From NCBI RefSeq assembly GCF_000722545.1, contig NZ_JNVM01000016.1, positions 239,802 to 303,801 on the forward strand: a stretch of 64,000 nucleotides of DNA. Reading direction: 5' to 3'. Source of the stretch: Paenibacillus tyrphae (GTDB taxonomy: Bacteria; Bacillota; Bacilli; Paenibacillales; NBRC-103111). The notes under the pieces were generated by a model. It was not told where the DNA came from. It made no database searches and was given only the letters and a program-made list of their open reading frames with translations. Positions within the stretch are counted from its first letter, which is position 1. Every line of letters begins with the position of its first letter. Below, in pieces: positions 27,109 through 35,310 of this stretch. The translations under genes and the position numbers were made by a program.

Positions 27109-28026
27109 TCACGCTTCCTCTCGCGCAAGCCGGAGTGCTTCTCGTACGCTGCCGCCCGCTTGCCGCAGCAAGCGGCTTGCCCGTCCGGCATCGGGAGCCG
27201 GTGCGAGCAGCATAACGATGGCGGTCTTTACAACGCCGCCCGTCTGCCGCAGCGTATGCGCCACCGCCTCCGGCTTGGCGCCGGTCGCCATCTCGACGAT
27301 TCGCTCCGCCCGGCGCAGCAGCTTGCCGTTCGTCGGCTGCATGTCAACCATCAGGCTGCCGTATACCTTGCCGAGACGGACCATCGTTACGGTGCTGAGC
27401 ATGTTCAGCACCAGCTTCTGCGCCGTCCCCGCCTTCAAGCGGGTGGAGCCGGTGACGACCTCCGGTCCGACGGGCACTTCGATTGCGGTGTCGGCCAGCG
27501 CGCCGATCAGCGAGCCGCGAACGCAGCTCACGGCAACGGTGGCGGCGCCGACCTCACGCGCGTAGCGCAGCGCGCCAGCGACATAAGGCGTCCGGCCGCT
27601 GGCAGCGATGCCGACGACGACGTCCCGCGGGGAGAGCCCGCAGGCTTCAAGATCCTCAGCACCGCCTTCGGCCCGGTCCTCGGCGGCTTCGTCGGCCTGC
27701 AGCATGTTGCTTCCTCCGGCCATGACGGCCTGCACGAGGTCGGGCGGGGTGCCGAAGGTCGGCGGACATTCGTAGGCATCAAGGAGCCCGAGCCTGCCGC
27801 TCGTTCCCGCTCCGACATAGAACAGCCTGCCGCCGTCGCGGATTACTTCGACAATGACGTCTACCGCGGCGGCGATGTCGGCCAGACTTTCTCCGACATG
27901 GGCGGGCACCGACCGGTCGGCTTCATTCATATGGCGGACCAAGTCCACCGTTGTCATCAAATCCAGCTCGGGGGCCTGCGGGTCCCGGGTTTCGGTTTCG
28001 AGCCGATCCGTTTCGTGCGCGTTCAT
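27109..28026 (-). CDS. murQ: N-acetylmuramic acid 6-phosphate etherase
   Basis: A 305-residue SIS-domain lyase that removes D-lactate from MurNAc-6-P to give GlcNAc-6-P in peptidoglycan recycling. Diagnostic segments are the SIS motif FYVGAGTSGRLGLLDA followed by ECPPTFGTPP with the catalytic glutamate, VMAGGSNML, GIAASGRTPYV, and the substrate-closing TRLKAGTAQKLVLNMLST and MVDMQPTNGKL. Length and motif order fit MurQ fully. It is the first gene of a minus-strand operon with the DUF4434-like protein and the ROK kinase, and is divergent from the muropeptide-degrading operon at 28232. Confidence 0.95.
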   Translation of the reverse strand: MNAHETDRLETETRDPQAPELDLMTTVDLVRHMNEADRSVPAHVGESLADIAAAVDVIVEVIRDGGRLFYVGAGTSGRLGLLDAYECPPTFGTPPDLVQAVMAGGSNMLQADEAAEDRAEGGAEDLEACGLSPRDVVVGIAASGRTPYVAGALRYAREVGAATVAVSCVRGSLIGALADTAIEVPVGPEVVTGSTRLKAGTAQKLVLNMLSTVTMVRLGKVYGSLMVDMQPTNGKLLRRAERIVEMATGAKPEAVAHTLRQTGGVVKTAIVMLLAPAPDAGRASRLLRQAGGSVREALRLAREEA

Positions 28027-28082
28027 AGGTCACCTGCCATCGGGTTCGATTTGAAAAAATACTCCTTAATTGAACTTCAGTA

Positions 28083-28097
28083 TGGAGATCAACTCCA
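28083..28097. promoter_or_regulatory. GGAG-N5-CTCC operator, murQ side
   Basis: TGGAGATCAACTCCA is a perfect 5+5 inverted repeat with a 5-base centre. On the minus strand it lies directly after a TATAAT-like box (28097-28102), so a bound protein would cover the murQ start of transcription, as expected for repression. Confidence 0.6.
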
Positions 28098-28136
28098 TTA
28101 TATAAGGAGAAAATGGTTTCCGTAAACCTTTTTTCG

Positions 28137-28150
28137 GAGGAAAATTCCTC
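28137..28150. promoter_or_regulatory. Related 14-bp palindrome in the divergent region
   Basis: GAGGAAAATTCCTC is a perfect palindrome within CGGAGGAAAATTCC, a near match to the operators at 20504, 28084 and 31152. It lies between the two promoters of the murQ and 28232 operons. A weaker copy, GAAGATAATCTCT, occurs at 28167-28179. Confidence 0.45.
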
Positions 28151-28185
28151 ATTGAATCAAAAAAATGAAGATAATCTCTATTGCG

Positions 28186-28196
28186 TATAGTATAAT
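28186..28196 (+). promoter_or_regulatory. -10 region of the 28232 operon
   Basis: Overlapping TATAGT (28186-28191) and TATAAT (28191-28196) sit about 36 bases before the ATG. No clear -35 box is found; the imperfect operator at 28167-28179 occupies that place. Confidence 0.5.
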
Positions 28197-28231
28197 GGAA
28201 CTAGTACTCGCCAACTTAGGAGGTTCCTGTC

Positions 28232-29362
28232 ATGATCCGCATTTCCGCCATTGACGTATTCCCGCTCCGCCTCCCAATGAAGCAATCGTTTCGGATCTCC
28301 CAAGGAACGGTCGGCACCATATCCGCCGGAGCGCCGCATATTTATGTTCGCATCACGGGAGACAACGGCGTCGAAGGATGGGGGGAAGCGCGCCCGAGTC
28401 CCCGCTGGAGCTACGAAACGCCCGAATCCGTTTGCAGCGCCGTCTCCAACTATATGAGGCCGGCGCTGCTCGGGCAGCGCGCCGACGACTTGGCGGGCAT
28501 TCACCGTATGATGAACCGCGAACTCGCAGGCAGCCTTCACCCGGGCCAGCCGATCGCCAAGGCGGCTGTGGATACCGCGCTTCACGATCTGATCGCCCGC
28601 AGCTACGGCCTGCCGGTAGCGGCACTATGGCAGACGGGATCTTCGCACCCGGTCCGCCTGTCTTATTTGATCAGCACCGACAGTCCGGAGGAAGCCGCGC
28701 GCAAAGCGCGGGAGGCCGTAGCCGAAGGCTACACCGGAGTCGATGTCAAAATCGGGCTGAATCCGGCGAATGATCTGGATATCGTCGCGGCGGTGAAGCA
28801 GGAAGCGCCGAAGTTATTTTTCCGCGTGGATGCGAATCAGGCTTATCGTCTCACCCAAGCGATTCAACTGGCTAAAGGCCTCGAACGCATCGGCGTCGAC
28901 GTGCTTGAGCAGCCGCTGCTGGCCAACCAGCTCCACGGTCATGCCGAGCTGCGCCGCAAAGTGTCCATCCCGATCGCGCTGGACGAGAGCGTCTGGTCGC
29001 CAAGCGGCGTTCTGGAGGCTCTGCGCAGCGAAGCTTGCGACATCATCGTCATCAAGCTGACGAAAATGGGCGGCCTCCGCGGCGCCAAGCTGTGCGGCGA
29101 GATCGCCCGGGAGAGCGGGCTCGGCTTGCTCGGCGGCGGGCTGACGGAGTCGAAGCTCGGACTGGTCGCTTCGGCGCACCTGTTCCGTTATTTGGAGCTG
29201 ACGGACCCGGTCGACCTGAACGGACCGATGTTCCTGAAAGACGACGCCGTCGAAGGAGACTGGCCGATTCGCAGCGGCGAAGTCATCCTGCCGGAAGGGC
29301 CGGGGATCGGCTGCCGCATCTCGGAAAGCAAGCTGCAGGACTACGCCGCCGACGCCACGTAA
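28232..29362 (+). CDS. Enolase-superfamily protein, probable dipeptide epimerase
   Basis: A 376-residue muconate-lactonizing subgroup protein. Metal ligands lie in FRVDANQAY, VLEQPLL and IALDESV, and the second catalytic lysine is in IKLTKMGGL. At the end of the second barrel strand, where KxK is usual, the sequence is DVKIG: the first lysine is Asp but the second, which does the chemistry in L-Ala-D/L-Glu epimerases, is kept. It is followed by an M55 D-aminopeptidase as in B. subtilis ykf/dpp-type muropeptide pathways, so epimerisation of L-Ala-D-Glu or a related dipeptide is likely. AGGAGG precedes the ATG. Confidence 0.85.
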   Translation: MIRISAIDVFPLRLPMKQSFRISQGTVGTISAGAPHIYVRITGDNGVEGWGEARPSPRWSYETPESVCSAVSNYMRPALLGQRADDLAGIHRMMNRELAGSLHPGQPIAKAAVDTALHDLIARSYGLPVAALWQTGSSHPVRLSYLISTDSPEEAARKAREAVAEGYTGVDVKIGLNPANDLDIVAAVKQEAPKLFFRVDANQAYRLTQAIQLAKGLERIGVDVLEQPLLANQLHGHAELRRKVSIPIALDESVWSPSGVLEALRSEACDIIVIKLTKMGGLRGAKLCGEIARESGLGLLGGGLTESKLGLVASAHLFRYLELTDPVDLNGPMFLKDDAVEGDWPIRSGEVILPEGPGIGCRISESKLQDYAADAT

Positions 29363-29430
29363 GCCGGGCAAGCTCCGGTGCGCATTGAAACGACCGACCT
29401 GTTGCCATAACAAAAAAAGGGGAGCATCGC

Positions 29431-30225
29431 ATGAAATTTTACGTCAGCTGCGATATGGAAGGGATTGCCGGCGTGACGCTGAGGGAACAACTGGTAAGAG
29501 GGGAGCCGCTGTACGAAGAGGCCCGGCGGCTGCTGACACTGGAAACGAACGCCGTGACGGAAGCGCTGCTGGACGCGGGAGCAACCCGGATTATTGTGAA
29601 GGACGCCCACGGAAGCGGCTTTAACTTCATACCCGAGCTGCTGCATCCGGGGGCGGACTACGTGATGGGCGCGACCCGGGTCGAGAACCGGTTTCCCGGT
29701 CTCGACAAAACGTTTGACGGCGCGCTGCTGATCGGGTACCATGCGATGGGAGGGACCCCTCTGGCCGTGCGGGACCATACGATGACCTCGCAGGGCTGGC
29801 AATCGCTTCGGCTGAACGGCCGGCCGATCGGCGAGATCGGGCTGGATGGGCTGTTGTTCGGCTTACAGGGTGTCCCGGTACTGTTCGTCTCCGGCGACGA
29901 CAAAACGTGCGCGGAAGCCGCAAACGAGCTTCCCGGCGTCGTCGCGTACGAGACGAAGACGGCGCTCGGCCGGCATGCCGCCTTGATGAAAGCGCCGCAG
30001 CGGGTACGCAGCGAGCTGCAGGCAGCAGTGCGCCGCGCCATAGAGAACGTGAACTGCCCGAAGCCGCTCCACCTCGACGGGCCGTACGAGCTGACGATCC
30101 GTTTTCTACATACCGAACAAGCCGATGCGCGCAGATATGACGGAATAACAGCCGAGAGGACGGACGGGTTGACCGCCGTATACAAATCAGACCATATAAC
30201 CGGACTGCTGGCAGCGGCCTTTTGA
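29431..30225 (+). CDS. M55-family D-aminopeptidase (DppA-like)
   Basis: A 264-residue zinc peptidase that removes N-terminal D-amino acids. The DppA metal and catalytic residues can be read at nearly the same numbers: Asp8 and Glu10 in DMEGIAG, His60 in DAHGSG, His104 in IGYHAMGG, a histidine in VRDHTM and Glu135 in GEIGLDG. DppA acts as a cytosolic decamer. With the upstream epimerase and divergent MurQ it points to degradation of D-Ala-containing peptide stems. AAAAAAGGGGAGC precedes the ATG. Confidence 0.92.
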   Translation: MKFYVSCDMEGIAGVTLREQLVRGEPLYEEARRLLTLETNAVTEALLDAGATRIIVKDAHGSGFNFIPELLHPGADYVMGATRVENRFPGLDKTFDGALLIGYHAMGGTPLAVRDHTMTSQGWQSLRLNGRPIGEIGLDGLLFGLQGVPVLFVSGDDKTCAEAANELPGVVAYETKTALGRHAALMKAPQRVRSELQAAVRRAIENVNCPKPLHLDGPYELTIRFLHTEQADARRYDGITAERTDGLTAVYKSDHITGLLAAAF

Positions 30226-30261
30226 ACGAAGAAACGAATACGATAAAAAAGGTGGTTAGTT

Positions 30262-31122
30262 ATGAACAAACAGTCAATCGGCGCGAAGGCGCTGCTGTGG
30301 ATCGAAAGCAACTACAACTCGCTGACCAAGGCCGAGAAGAAGGTCGCCGACGTCGTCCTGCAGGACAAAGAAAAAGTGGTGTACAGCTCCGTGACCGACT
30401 TGGCGGAAATGGCTGCGACGGGGGAGACAACCGTGCTGCGGTTTTGCCGGAAGCTCGGCTTTCGCGGCTACCAGGAGTTTAAGATGGCGGTCGCTCAAGA
30501 CCTCGTCAGCCCGAGCGAGAACGTGCACGGGGCCATTGACGAGAACGACAAGATCAGCGAAATCTCCCAGAAGATCACGTCCAGCAACAGTCAGGCGTTG
30601 AAAGACACGATGAGCCTGCTGCAGGAAAAGGAGCTGCAAAAAACGGTCGACGCGCTGCTGTCCAAAAAACGGATTTTCTTTTTCGGCGTGGGGTCGTCCG
30701 GCGTGACGGCCATGGACGCGCAGCACCGCTTCATGCGACTGGGCTTTCAAGCCTTCTGCGCGAACGATGCGCATATTATTACGATGAACTGCGCTTTGAC
30801 GGGGCCGGATGACGTGGTGGTCGGAATTTCGACCTCGGGAAGCACGAAGGATCTGGTCGACGCCATACGGATCGCGAACGAAAATGGCGCGACCATCGTC
30901 TGCTTGACGAACCACGCTCGCTCGCCTATTACCCAATACGCCGACGCCGTGCTGCTCGCCTCGTCGAAAGAAACGCCGCTGCAGGGAGGGGCCTTTGCTT
31001 CCAAACTTGCCCAGATTCATGTGCTCGATATTTTATCGACCATTGTCGCGCTGCGGCGCAAAGCGGAAGCGTTCCAAGCGATCGAGAAAACGGCCAAATC
31101 CGTGGTCGACAAGTTATATTAG
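30262..31122 (+). CDS. RpiR-family (MurR-like) transcriptional regulator
   Basis: A 286-residue regulator. The N-terminal helix-turn-helix of the HTH_6 type (about 1-80) contains YSSVTDLAEMAATGETTVLRFCRKLGFRGYQEFK, and the C-terminal SIS sugar-phosphate-binding domain (about 120-260) contains FFGVGSSGVTAMDAQHRF and VVGISTSGSTKDLVDAI. MurR-type members sense MurNAc-6-P and control murQ. Its location between the muropeptide genes and the ABC transporter relic makes it the best candidate to bind the GGAG-N5-CTCC repeats found before three units of this island. Confidence 0.92.
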   Translation: MNKQSIGAKALLWIESNYNSLTKAEKKVADVVLQDKEKVVYSSVTDLAEMAATGETTVLRFCRKLGFRGYQEFKMAVAQDLVSPSENVHGAIDENDKISEISQKITSSNSQALKDTMSLLQEKELQKTVDALLSKKRIFFFGVGSSGVTAMDAQHRFMRLGFQAFCANDAHIITMNCALTGPDDVVVGISTSGSTKDLVDAIRIANENGATIVCLTNHARSPITQYADAVLLASSKETPLQGGAFASKLAQIHVLDILSTIVALRRKAEAFQAIEKTAKSVVDKLY

Positions 31123-31150
31123 AAAATAAATTCATAAAATTAAATAAAAA

Positions 31151-31181
31151 TGGAGGAAATCTCCACCCAAATGTTGTATAG
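31151..31181 (+). promoter_or_regulatory. GGAG-N5-CTCC operator and -10 box before the transporter relic
   Basis: TGGAGGAAATCTCCA (31151-31165) is a perfect 5+5 inverted repeat with a 5-base centre. TATAGT (31176-31181) follows, so the repeat again occupies the -35 region. Layout matches that at 20504-20531. Confidence 0.6.
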
Positions 31182-31311
31182 TTTAGTTAGAGGACAGCAT
31201 GAAGGGGGGGATTTTCTTTTTTTCGGCTTTCCCAGACGAAACGAAGGATAAAGATAAACAAACGAATCGGAGTAGAGAGAGCCGCCTGAGATAGGATGGA
31301 GGTGGAACAAA

Positions 31312-32158
31312 ATGAAAGCGTTTCACAAAACGGGTATCGCAGCATTTTCCCTCATCTTGGCTTCGGTGGCCGGGCTGGCCGGATGCTCCGGCGGAACGGC
31401 GAAGCCTCAAGGCGACGGCGCGGGCAAGACCGATGCCGCAGGCGGCAAGCCGAAGGATAAGGTGGAGATCACCTTCTGGCACGTGTGGACCGATAAAGAC
31501 GCTGGTCCGATTACAGCGCGGGTCGATGCGTTCAACAAGAGCCAGGACCGCATCACGGTCAAGGTGCTGGGCAACTAGGACGCGACGAAGCAGCTCACGG
31601 CAATTTCCGGAGGCAACCCGCCCGACGTCGCGCTGACGTACTGGAACAATATCGGCCCGTGGGCGCATGCCGGTGCGGTACTTCCGCTTGCCGATTCCCT
31701 CAAGAAGAGCAAGCTCGATCCCGCGAACTTTATCCCGGCGGCTTTGGAACGGATGAAGGTGGACGATCAATATTACGCGCTGCCGTTCACGGTCAGTATG
31801 GCCAGCACGCTGATGTACAACAAGAAAGCGTTCCAGGATGCAGGTATTGCGAAGCCACCGGAAACGCTCGAAGAGCTGTTCGATACGGCCAAAAAGCTGA
31901 CCAAGCGCGAAAACGGCGCGATCTCGCAAATCGGCTTCATTCCGGATTATCCGTGGATCGATAACGTGTTCTGGCCGATCATTTTCGACGGAGAAATGGA
32001 CGCTGTCCGTCGGCCTCAGGTCGTTTATCGGGGAATACAAAGTTTCGTGGGGCCTTCTGATGGCCGCTTCCACGCTCTTCACGGTCCCGATCATCGCGCT
32101 GTATTTCTTCGTGCAGAAGCAGTTCATTCAAGGCATTACGCTGACAGGCTTTAAGTGA
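31312..32158 (+). pseudogene. Sugar ABC transporter relic: binding-protein N-terminus fused to MalG-type permease C-terminus
   Basis: The first part encodes a sugar-binding lipoprotein (signal ending LAGLAGCSGG, then VEITFWHVWTDKDAG). A TAG at 31576-31578 interrupts it in frame right after VKVLGN, and the same frame resumes with DATKQLTAISGGNPPDVALTYW and continues to IDNVFWPIIFDG near 31990. From there another frame reads EKWTLSVGLRSF and ends TLFTVPIIALYFFVQKQF and ITLTGFK with a TGA at 32156-32158, the C terminus of a MalG-type permease. About two thirds of the binding protein, the whole first permease and most of the second are missing. It is both stop-interrupted and deletion-fused out of frame. 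Confidence 0.88.
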
Positions 32159-32224
32159 GACAGAGCATCCGGGAAATGAACATAAATAATTCGATTCCAA
32201 ATTCACCCATCTGGAGGGAAGCAA

Positions 32225-33976
32225 ATGAAAAAACGATCCAACATTACGGCAGCCATTCTGTCTTTGGCACTGGCCGGGGGGATGGTCATCCCCGCAGCGG
32301 GCGCATCCGCAGAACAATCAGTACAGGCGACCGCGCCTCTGGAAAATTTGGCTTTGTACAAGCCGTATACGTTCGAAACCCCGTATCCGCGCGACTCGCA
32401 TTTCGGACCGACGGAAGATGCTCATGCGGACGATACCGGCAAGCAGCTGACGGACGGCGTTTTCGGCGGGCTGTCCTTTTCCGACAAAGCGTATGTCGGC
32501 AAGCTATGGCAGGGCTACCGCACCTTCAAGCTCGATCTGGGTGAGCCGGTGACGATCCAGGACATTAAGGTCAGTACGCTTCAGGATTTGCCGAACGGGA
32601 TCTTTTTCCCGGAGGAAATCTCGTATTCGATCTCAGAGAACGGCAGCACGTGGCAGCATCTGGGCAAAGTAAAAAGCGCGCTGCCGACGACGGAAAAAGG
32701 TCCCGTGAAGCAAACGATCGCCAAAACCGGCGTGAACACGGTAGCCCGTTACGTCTACATGGACATTCCGGTGGAAACCTGGCTGTTCGTCGATGAAATC
32801 GAAGTCATGGGCACGCGCGACAAGTCCGGCAACAAGCTGAAGCCGATTAAAGCGCCGAAGCCGGACCAAGGGTATCCTCGCGCAGGCTCCCAGCAGGCCG
32901 GGGGCATCCGCAATGAAGTGCTTATTTATACCGGGGAGTGGCAGTATCAGCCGAGCGACTGGATCTCGTTCAAGAAAGAAGATTTCAAGCCTTACGTCTC
33001 CTATGTGGATCAAGACATGAAGCGCAAGGATTTTATGTTCGACGGCTTCCTGTTCATGCCTTACGCTCCTCTGATGGATGGAGCCAACTACGGGCCGACG
33101 ACGGGAAAACCGACGAACAAAGCGAACTTCGAACAATTCCTCGACCGTCTGTTCCGCGACGATTATGAGCTGGGTGCGCTGAATGAAGCGGTGAAGGAAG
33201 CGAAGGCGGACATGTCGAGAAAGAATTATGAGGCAAAGGTCGTTATCGCAATCCCGTATCCGCGTACGGACCAAAGCGATTTCGGCGATGTGGACGGCGA
33301 CGGGATCAGCGAGAACTTGAACGTCAAGGAGGTCGGAGAGGCGGAAGCGCTGAAAAACCGGCTGAAGGTGACGAAATGGTTCGTCGACGAGGTATACAAA
33401 CGCTGGAACGCGAAGCATTACAGCGATCTGAAGCTCGTTTCGTTCTATTGGTACAACGAGTACATTGCGCATCAGTTGAGCACGCTTGATCATGAGCTGG
33501 TGAAGCAAACCGGCGATTATGTCCGCTCCAAAGGCGCAAGATTCCAATGGATTCCGTATTATTTTGGCCGGGGCTGGAACGATTGGAAGGAAAACGGCTT
33601 CGATACGGCGCTTATGCAGCCGAACTACTTCTTCCATGCGAAGGCCGGCGTCGACCGGATGAGCACGATTGCACAAGCGGCTTACGATAACGGCATGGGC
33701 GTCGAGATCGAGCTGAGCGACGCGGTGCTGACGGACGAAAATATGCGTAACCGCTACTACGCGTATTTGGATGCCGGCAAAGAGCACAAGTTTATGAAAA
33801 AGTCGCTTAACGCGTTCTACCAGCAGGTCAAGACGCTGTGGAAAGCGGCGCAATCCAAAACGCCGGCGGAGCGGGAAGTATACGACCGTACGTATCAGTT
33901 CCTGAAGGGCAAGTATAAAGTCACGAATCCGCAAGAGCTTCAGTCGCTGGAGCTGGAGGAGCAGGAAGCGGAATAA
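32225..33976 (+). CDS. Secreted DUF4855 domain-containing protein
   Basis: A 583-residue exported protein. A signal peptide ends at about residue 29 (PAAGASAEQ). Residues about 35-200 form a beta-rich discoidin-like segment (LENLALYKPYTFETPYP, ISYSISENGSTWQHLGKVK, ARYVYMDIPVETWLFVDEIEV), followed by DUF4855 (about 230-540) with the marked stretches MFDGFLFMPYAPLMDG, VVIAIPYPR, SFYWYNEY and FQWIPYYFGRGWNDWKENGFD. The architecture is found in Paenibacillus glycan-utilisation loci and suggests carbohydrate binding and hydrolysis at the cell surface. A strong CTGGAGGG precedes the ATG, 66 bases after the relic. Confidence 0.85.
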   Translation: MKKRSNITAAILSLALAGGMVIPAAGASAEQSVQATAPLENLALYKPYTFETPYPRDSHFGPTEDAHADDTGKQLTDGVFGGLSFSDKAYVGKLWQGYRTFKLDLGEPVTIQDIKVSTLQDLPNGIFFPEEISYSISENGSTWQHLGKVKSALPTTEKGPVKQTIAKTGVNTVARYVYMDIPVETWLFVDEIEVMGTRDKSGNKLKPIKAPKPDQGYPRAGSQQAGGIRNEVLIYTGEWQYQPSDWISFKKEDFKPYVSYVDQDMKRKDFMFDGFLFMPYAPLMDGANYGPTTGKPTNKANFEQFLDRLFRDDYELGALNEAVKEAKADMSRKNYEAKVVIAIPYPRTDQSDFGDVDGDGISENLNVKEVGEAEALKNRLKVTKWFVDEVYKRWNAKHYSDLKLVSFYWYNEYIAHQLSTLDHELVKQTGDYVRSKGARFQWIPYYFGRGWNDWKENGFDTALMQPNYFFHAKAGVDRMSTIAQAAYDNGMGVEIELSDAVLTDENMRNRYYAYLDAGKEHKFMKKSLNAFYQQVKTLWKAAQSKTPAEREVYDRTYQFLKGKYKVTNPQELQSLELEEQEAE

Positions 33977-34005
33977 CGAAATTCGAAGAAAAAGGGGAAT
34001 GAAGC

Positions 34006-35022
34006 ATGAAAACGATCGTTACTTGCCAAGGCGCAGTACGCCTCGAAGACCGGCCTGAGCCGTCCGTGAAGGAGCATCCCAAGAGGGTTCTGGTGAAGGT
34101 GAATTACTCTTCGATCAGTCCGGGTACGGAGCTCGGTCTGCTGGCGAATCCGGCCATTCCGGACGGCTTCGCGCTCGGCTACAGTGCCGCCGGTACCGTG
34201 TTGGAAGTCGGCAGCGCCGTGGAGGGGCTGAAGCCGGGAGATTTCGTCGCCTGCTACGGCGGACCTTACGTTTATCATGCGGAGGTGTTGTCCGTGCCGG
34301 AGATGCTCTGCGCGAAGCTGAGCGGTCCCGAATCGATGCCGACGGCTTCGTTCGTCGGGCTCGGCTCCGTCGCCGTGCACAGCACCCGCAGGCTGGCCCG
34401 CCAGTTCGGCGAGACCGTATGGGTCGCCGGACTCGGCGTGCTCGGCCAGTTGATCGCGCAGCTCGGCGACCGGGCCAACTACCGGGTATTCGCCACGGAT
34501 ATGAAGGACGAACGGCTGCAGCTTGCGGCCGCGTGCGGCATTAGCGACGTTCACCGTGCCGACGATCCGCTGCTCGCCGAGCGAATTTCCGCTTATACCG
34601 AAGGCCACGGCTTCGACAGCATCGCTTTATGCGCGCACGCCTCGTCCACACAGCTGATCGAGTCGTGCATGCAGCATTTGGCGTTTCGCGGCACCTTCGC
34701 TTTGATCGGCAACGTGCCGATTCAGTTCTCGCGCGATTTGTTTTTTGCGAAGGAAGCGGATTTCGTCATTGCCCGGGGAGGCGGTCCGGGGCGATATGAT
34801 CGCCAATACGAGGAAGAGGGGCTGGATTATCCGAAATCGTACGTCCGTTGGACGGAAGGGCGCAATATGCAAGAATTTGTCCGTAACGTGGAAAACGGGC
34901 GTCTGGCGATCCGGCCGATGATGACGCACGAATTCGCGCTGGCCGATGCCGTCGAGGCGTACGAGGTGCTGAAGCGCGAAGCATCCTCGGCGCTTGGTGT
35001 GCTGATCTGTTACGATTCGTAG
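34006..35022 (+). CDS. Zinc-independent medium-chain dehydrogenase
   Basis: A 338-residue alcohol-dehydrogenase-superfamily protein. The N-terminal GroES-like domain reads YSSISPGTELGLL where zinc enzymes have the catalytic cysteine, and the later His/Glu ligands are also absent, so it should not bind catalytic zinc. The Rossmann motif is VWVAGLGVLGQLIAQLG near residue 145. Relatives are the dehydrogenase half of bi-domain oxidoreductases that act on sugars with Gfo-type partners. It follows the DUF4855 gene by 29 bases and is probably cotranscribed. Substrate unknown. Confidence 0.85.
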   Translation: MKTIVTCQGAVRLEDRPEPSVKEHPKRVLVKVNYSSISPGTELGLLANPAIPDGFALGYSAAGTVLEVGSAVEGLKPGDFVACYGGPYVYHAEVLSVPEMLCAKLSGPESMPTASFVGLGSVAVHSTRRLARQFGETVWVAGLGVLGQLIAQLGDRANYRVFATDMKDERLQLAAACGISDVHRADDPLLAERISAYTEGHGFDSIALCAHASSTQLIESCMQHLAFRGTFALIGNVPIQFSRDLFFAKEADFVIARGGGPGRYDRQYEEEGLDYPKSYVRWTEGRNMQEFVRNVENGRLAIRPMMTHEFALADAVEAYEVLKREASSALGVLICYDS

Positions 35023-35033
35023 AGAGGTGAAAG

Positions 35034-35310
35034 AGGGTTCCCATGATATTCTATGGGAATCCTCTTGGGCTTGTCGAGAAAATAAAGGTAATAGATGTCA
35101 CGAGGGGCGGGGTATACACTTCCGGTCGCTCTTGTCCGCAGGAAATTTTGATTTGAAGCCGCTTCGCAGCAGATATTTCCCGCGGACAAAGGCGAACGCT
35201 ATCGCTCCTACAGTGCATACCCCACCTCCGTATGATTTCTATATACCTGCGAAGACCACTTTCTCAACAAACTCGGGGATTCCCGTGCAGTCCCATGGGA
35301 ATCCTCTTTT
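35034..35310. repeat. Nested inverted-repeat element with duplicated terminator-like ends
   Basis: At the left, AAGAGGGTTCCCAT and ATGGGAATCCTCTT (35053-35066) form a hairpin after the dehydrogenase gene. At the right, GGGGATTCCCGTG and CATGGGAATCCTC form a second hairpin followed by TTTTTT, and ATGGGAATCCTCTT recurs exactly at 35295-35308. Between them is a larger imperfect inverted repeat: GGGGTATACACT...TTGTCCGCAGGAAAT (35109-35146) versus ATTTCCCGCGGACAA...AGTGCATACCCC (35175-35224). No ORF is inside. It looks like a small noncoding insertion (MITE-like) within a terminator, or a structured intergenic repeat. Confidence 0.6.

Noticed and set aside
34006..35022. Zinc alcohol dehydrogenase
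   Set aside because: The catalytic zinc cysteine and the partner ligands are absent (YSSISPGTE in place of the usual cysteine motif), so a zinc-dependent role was not assigned.
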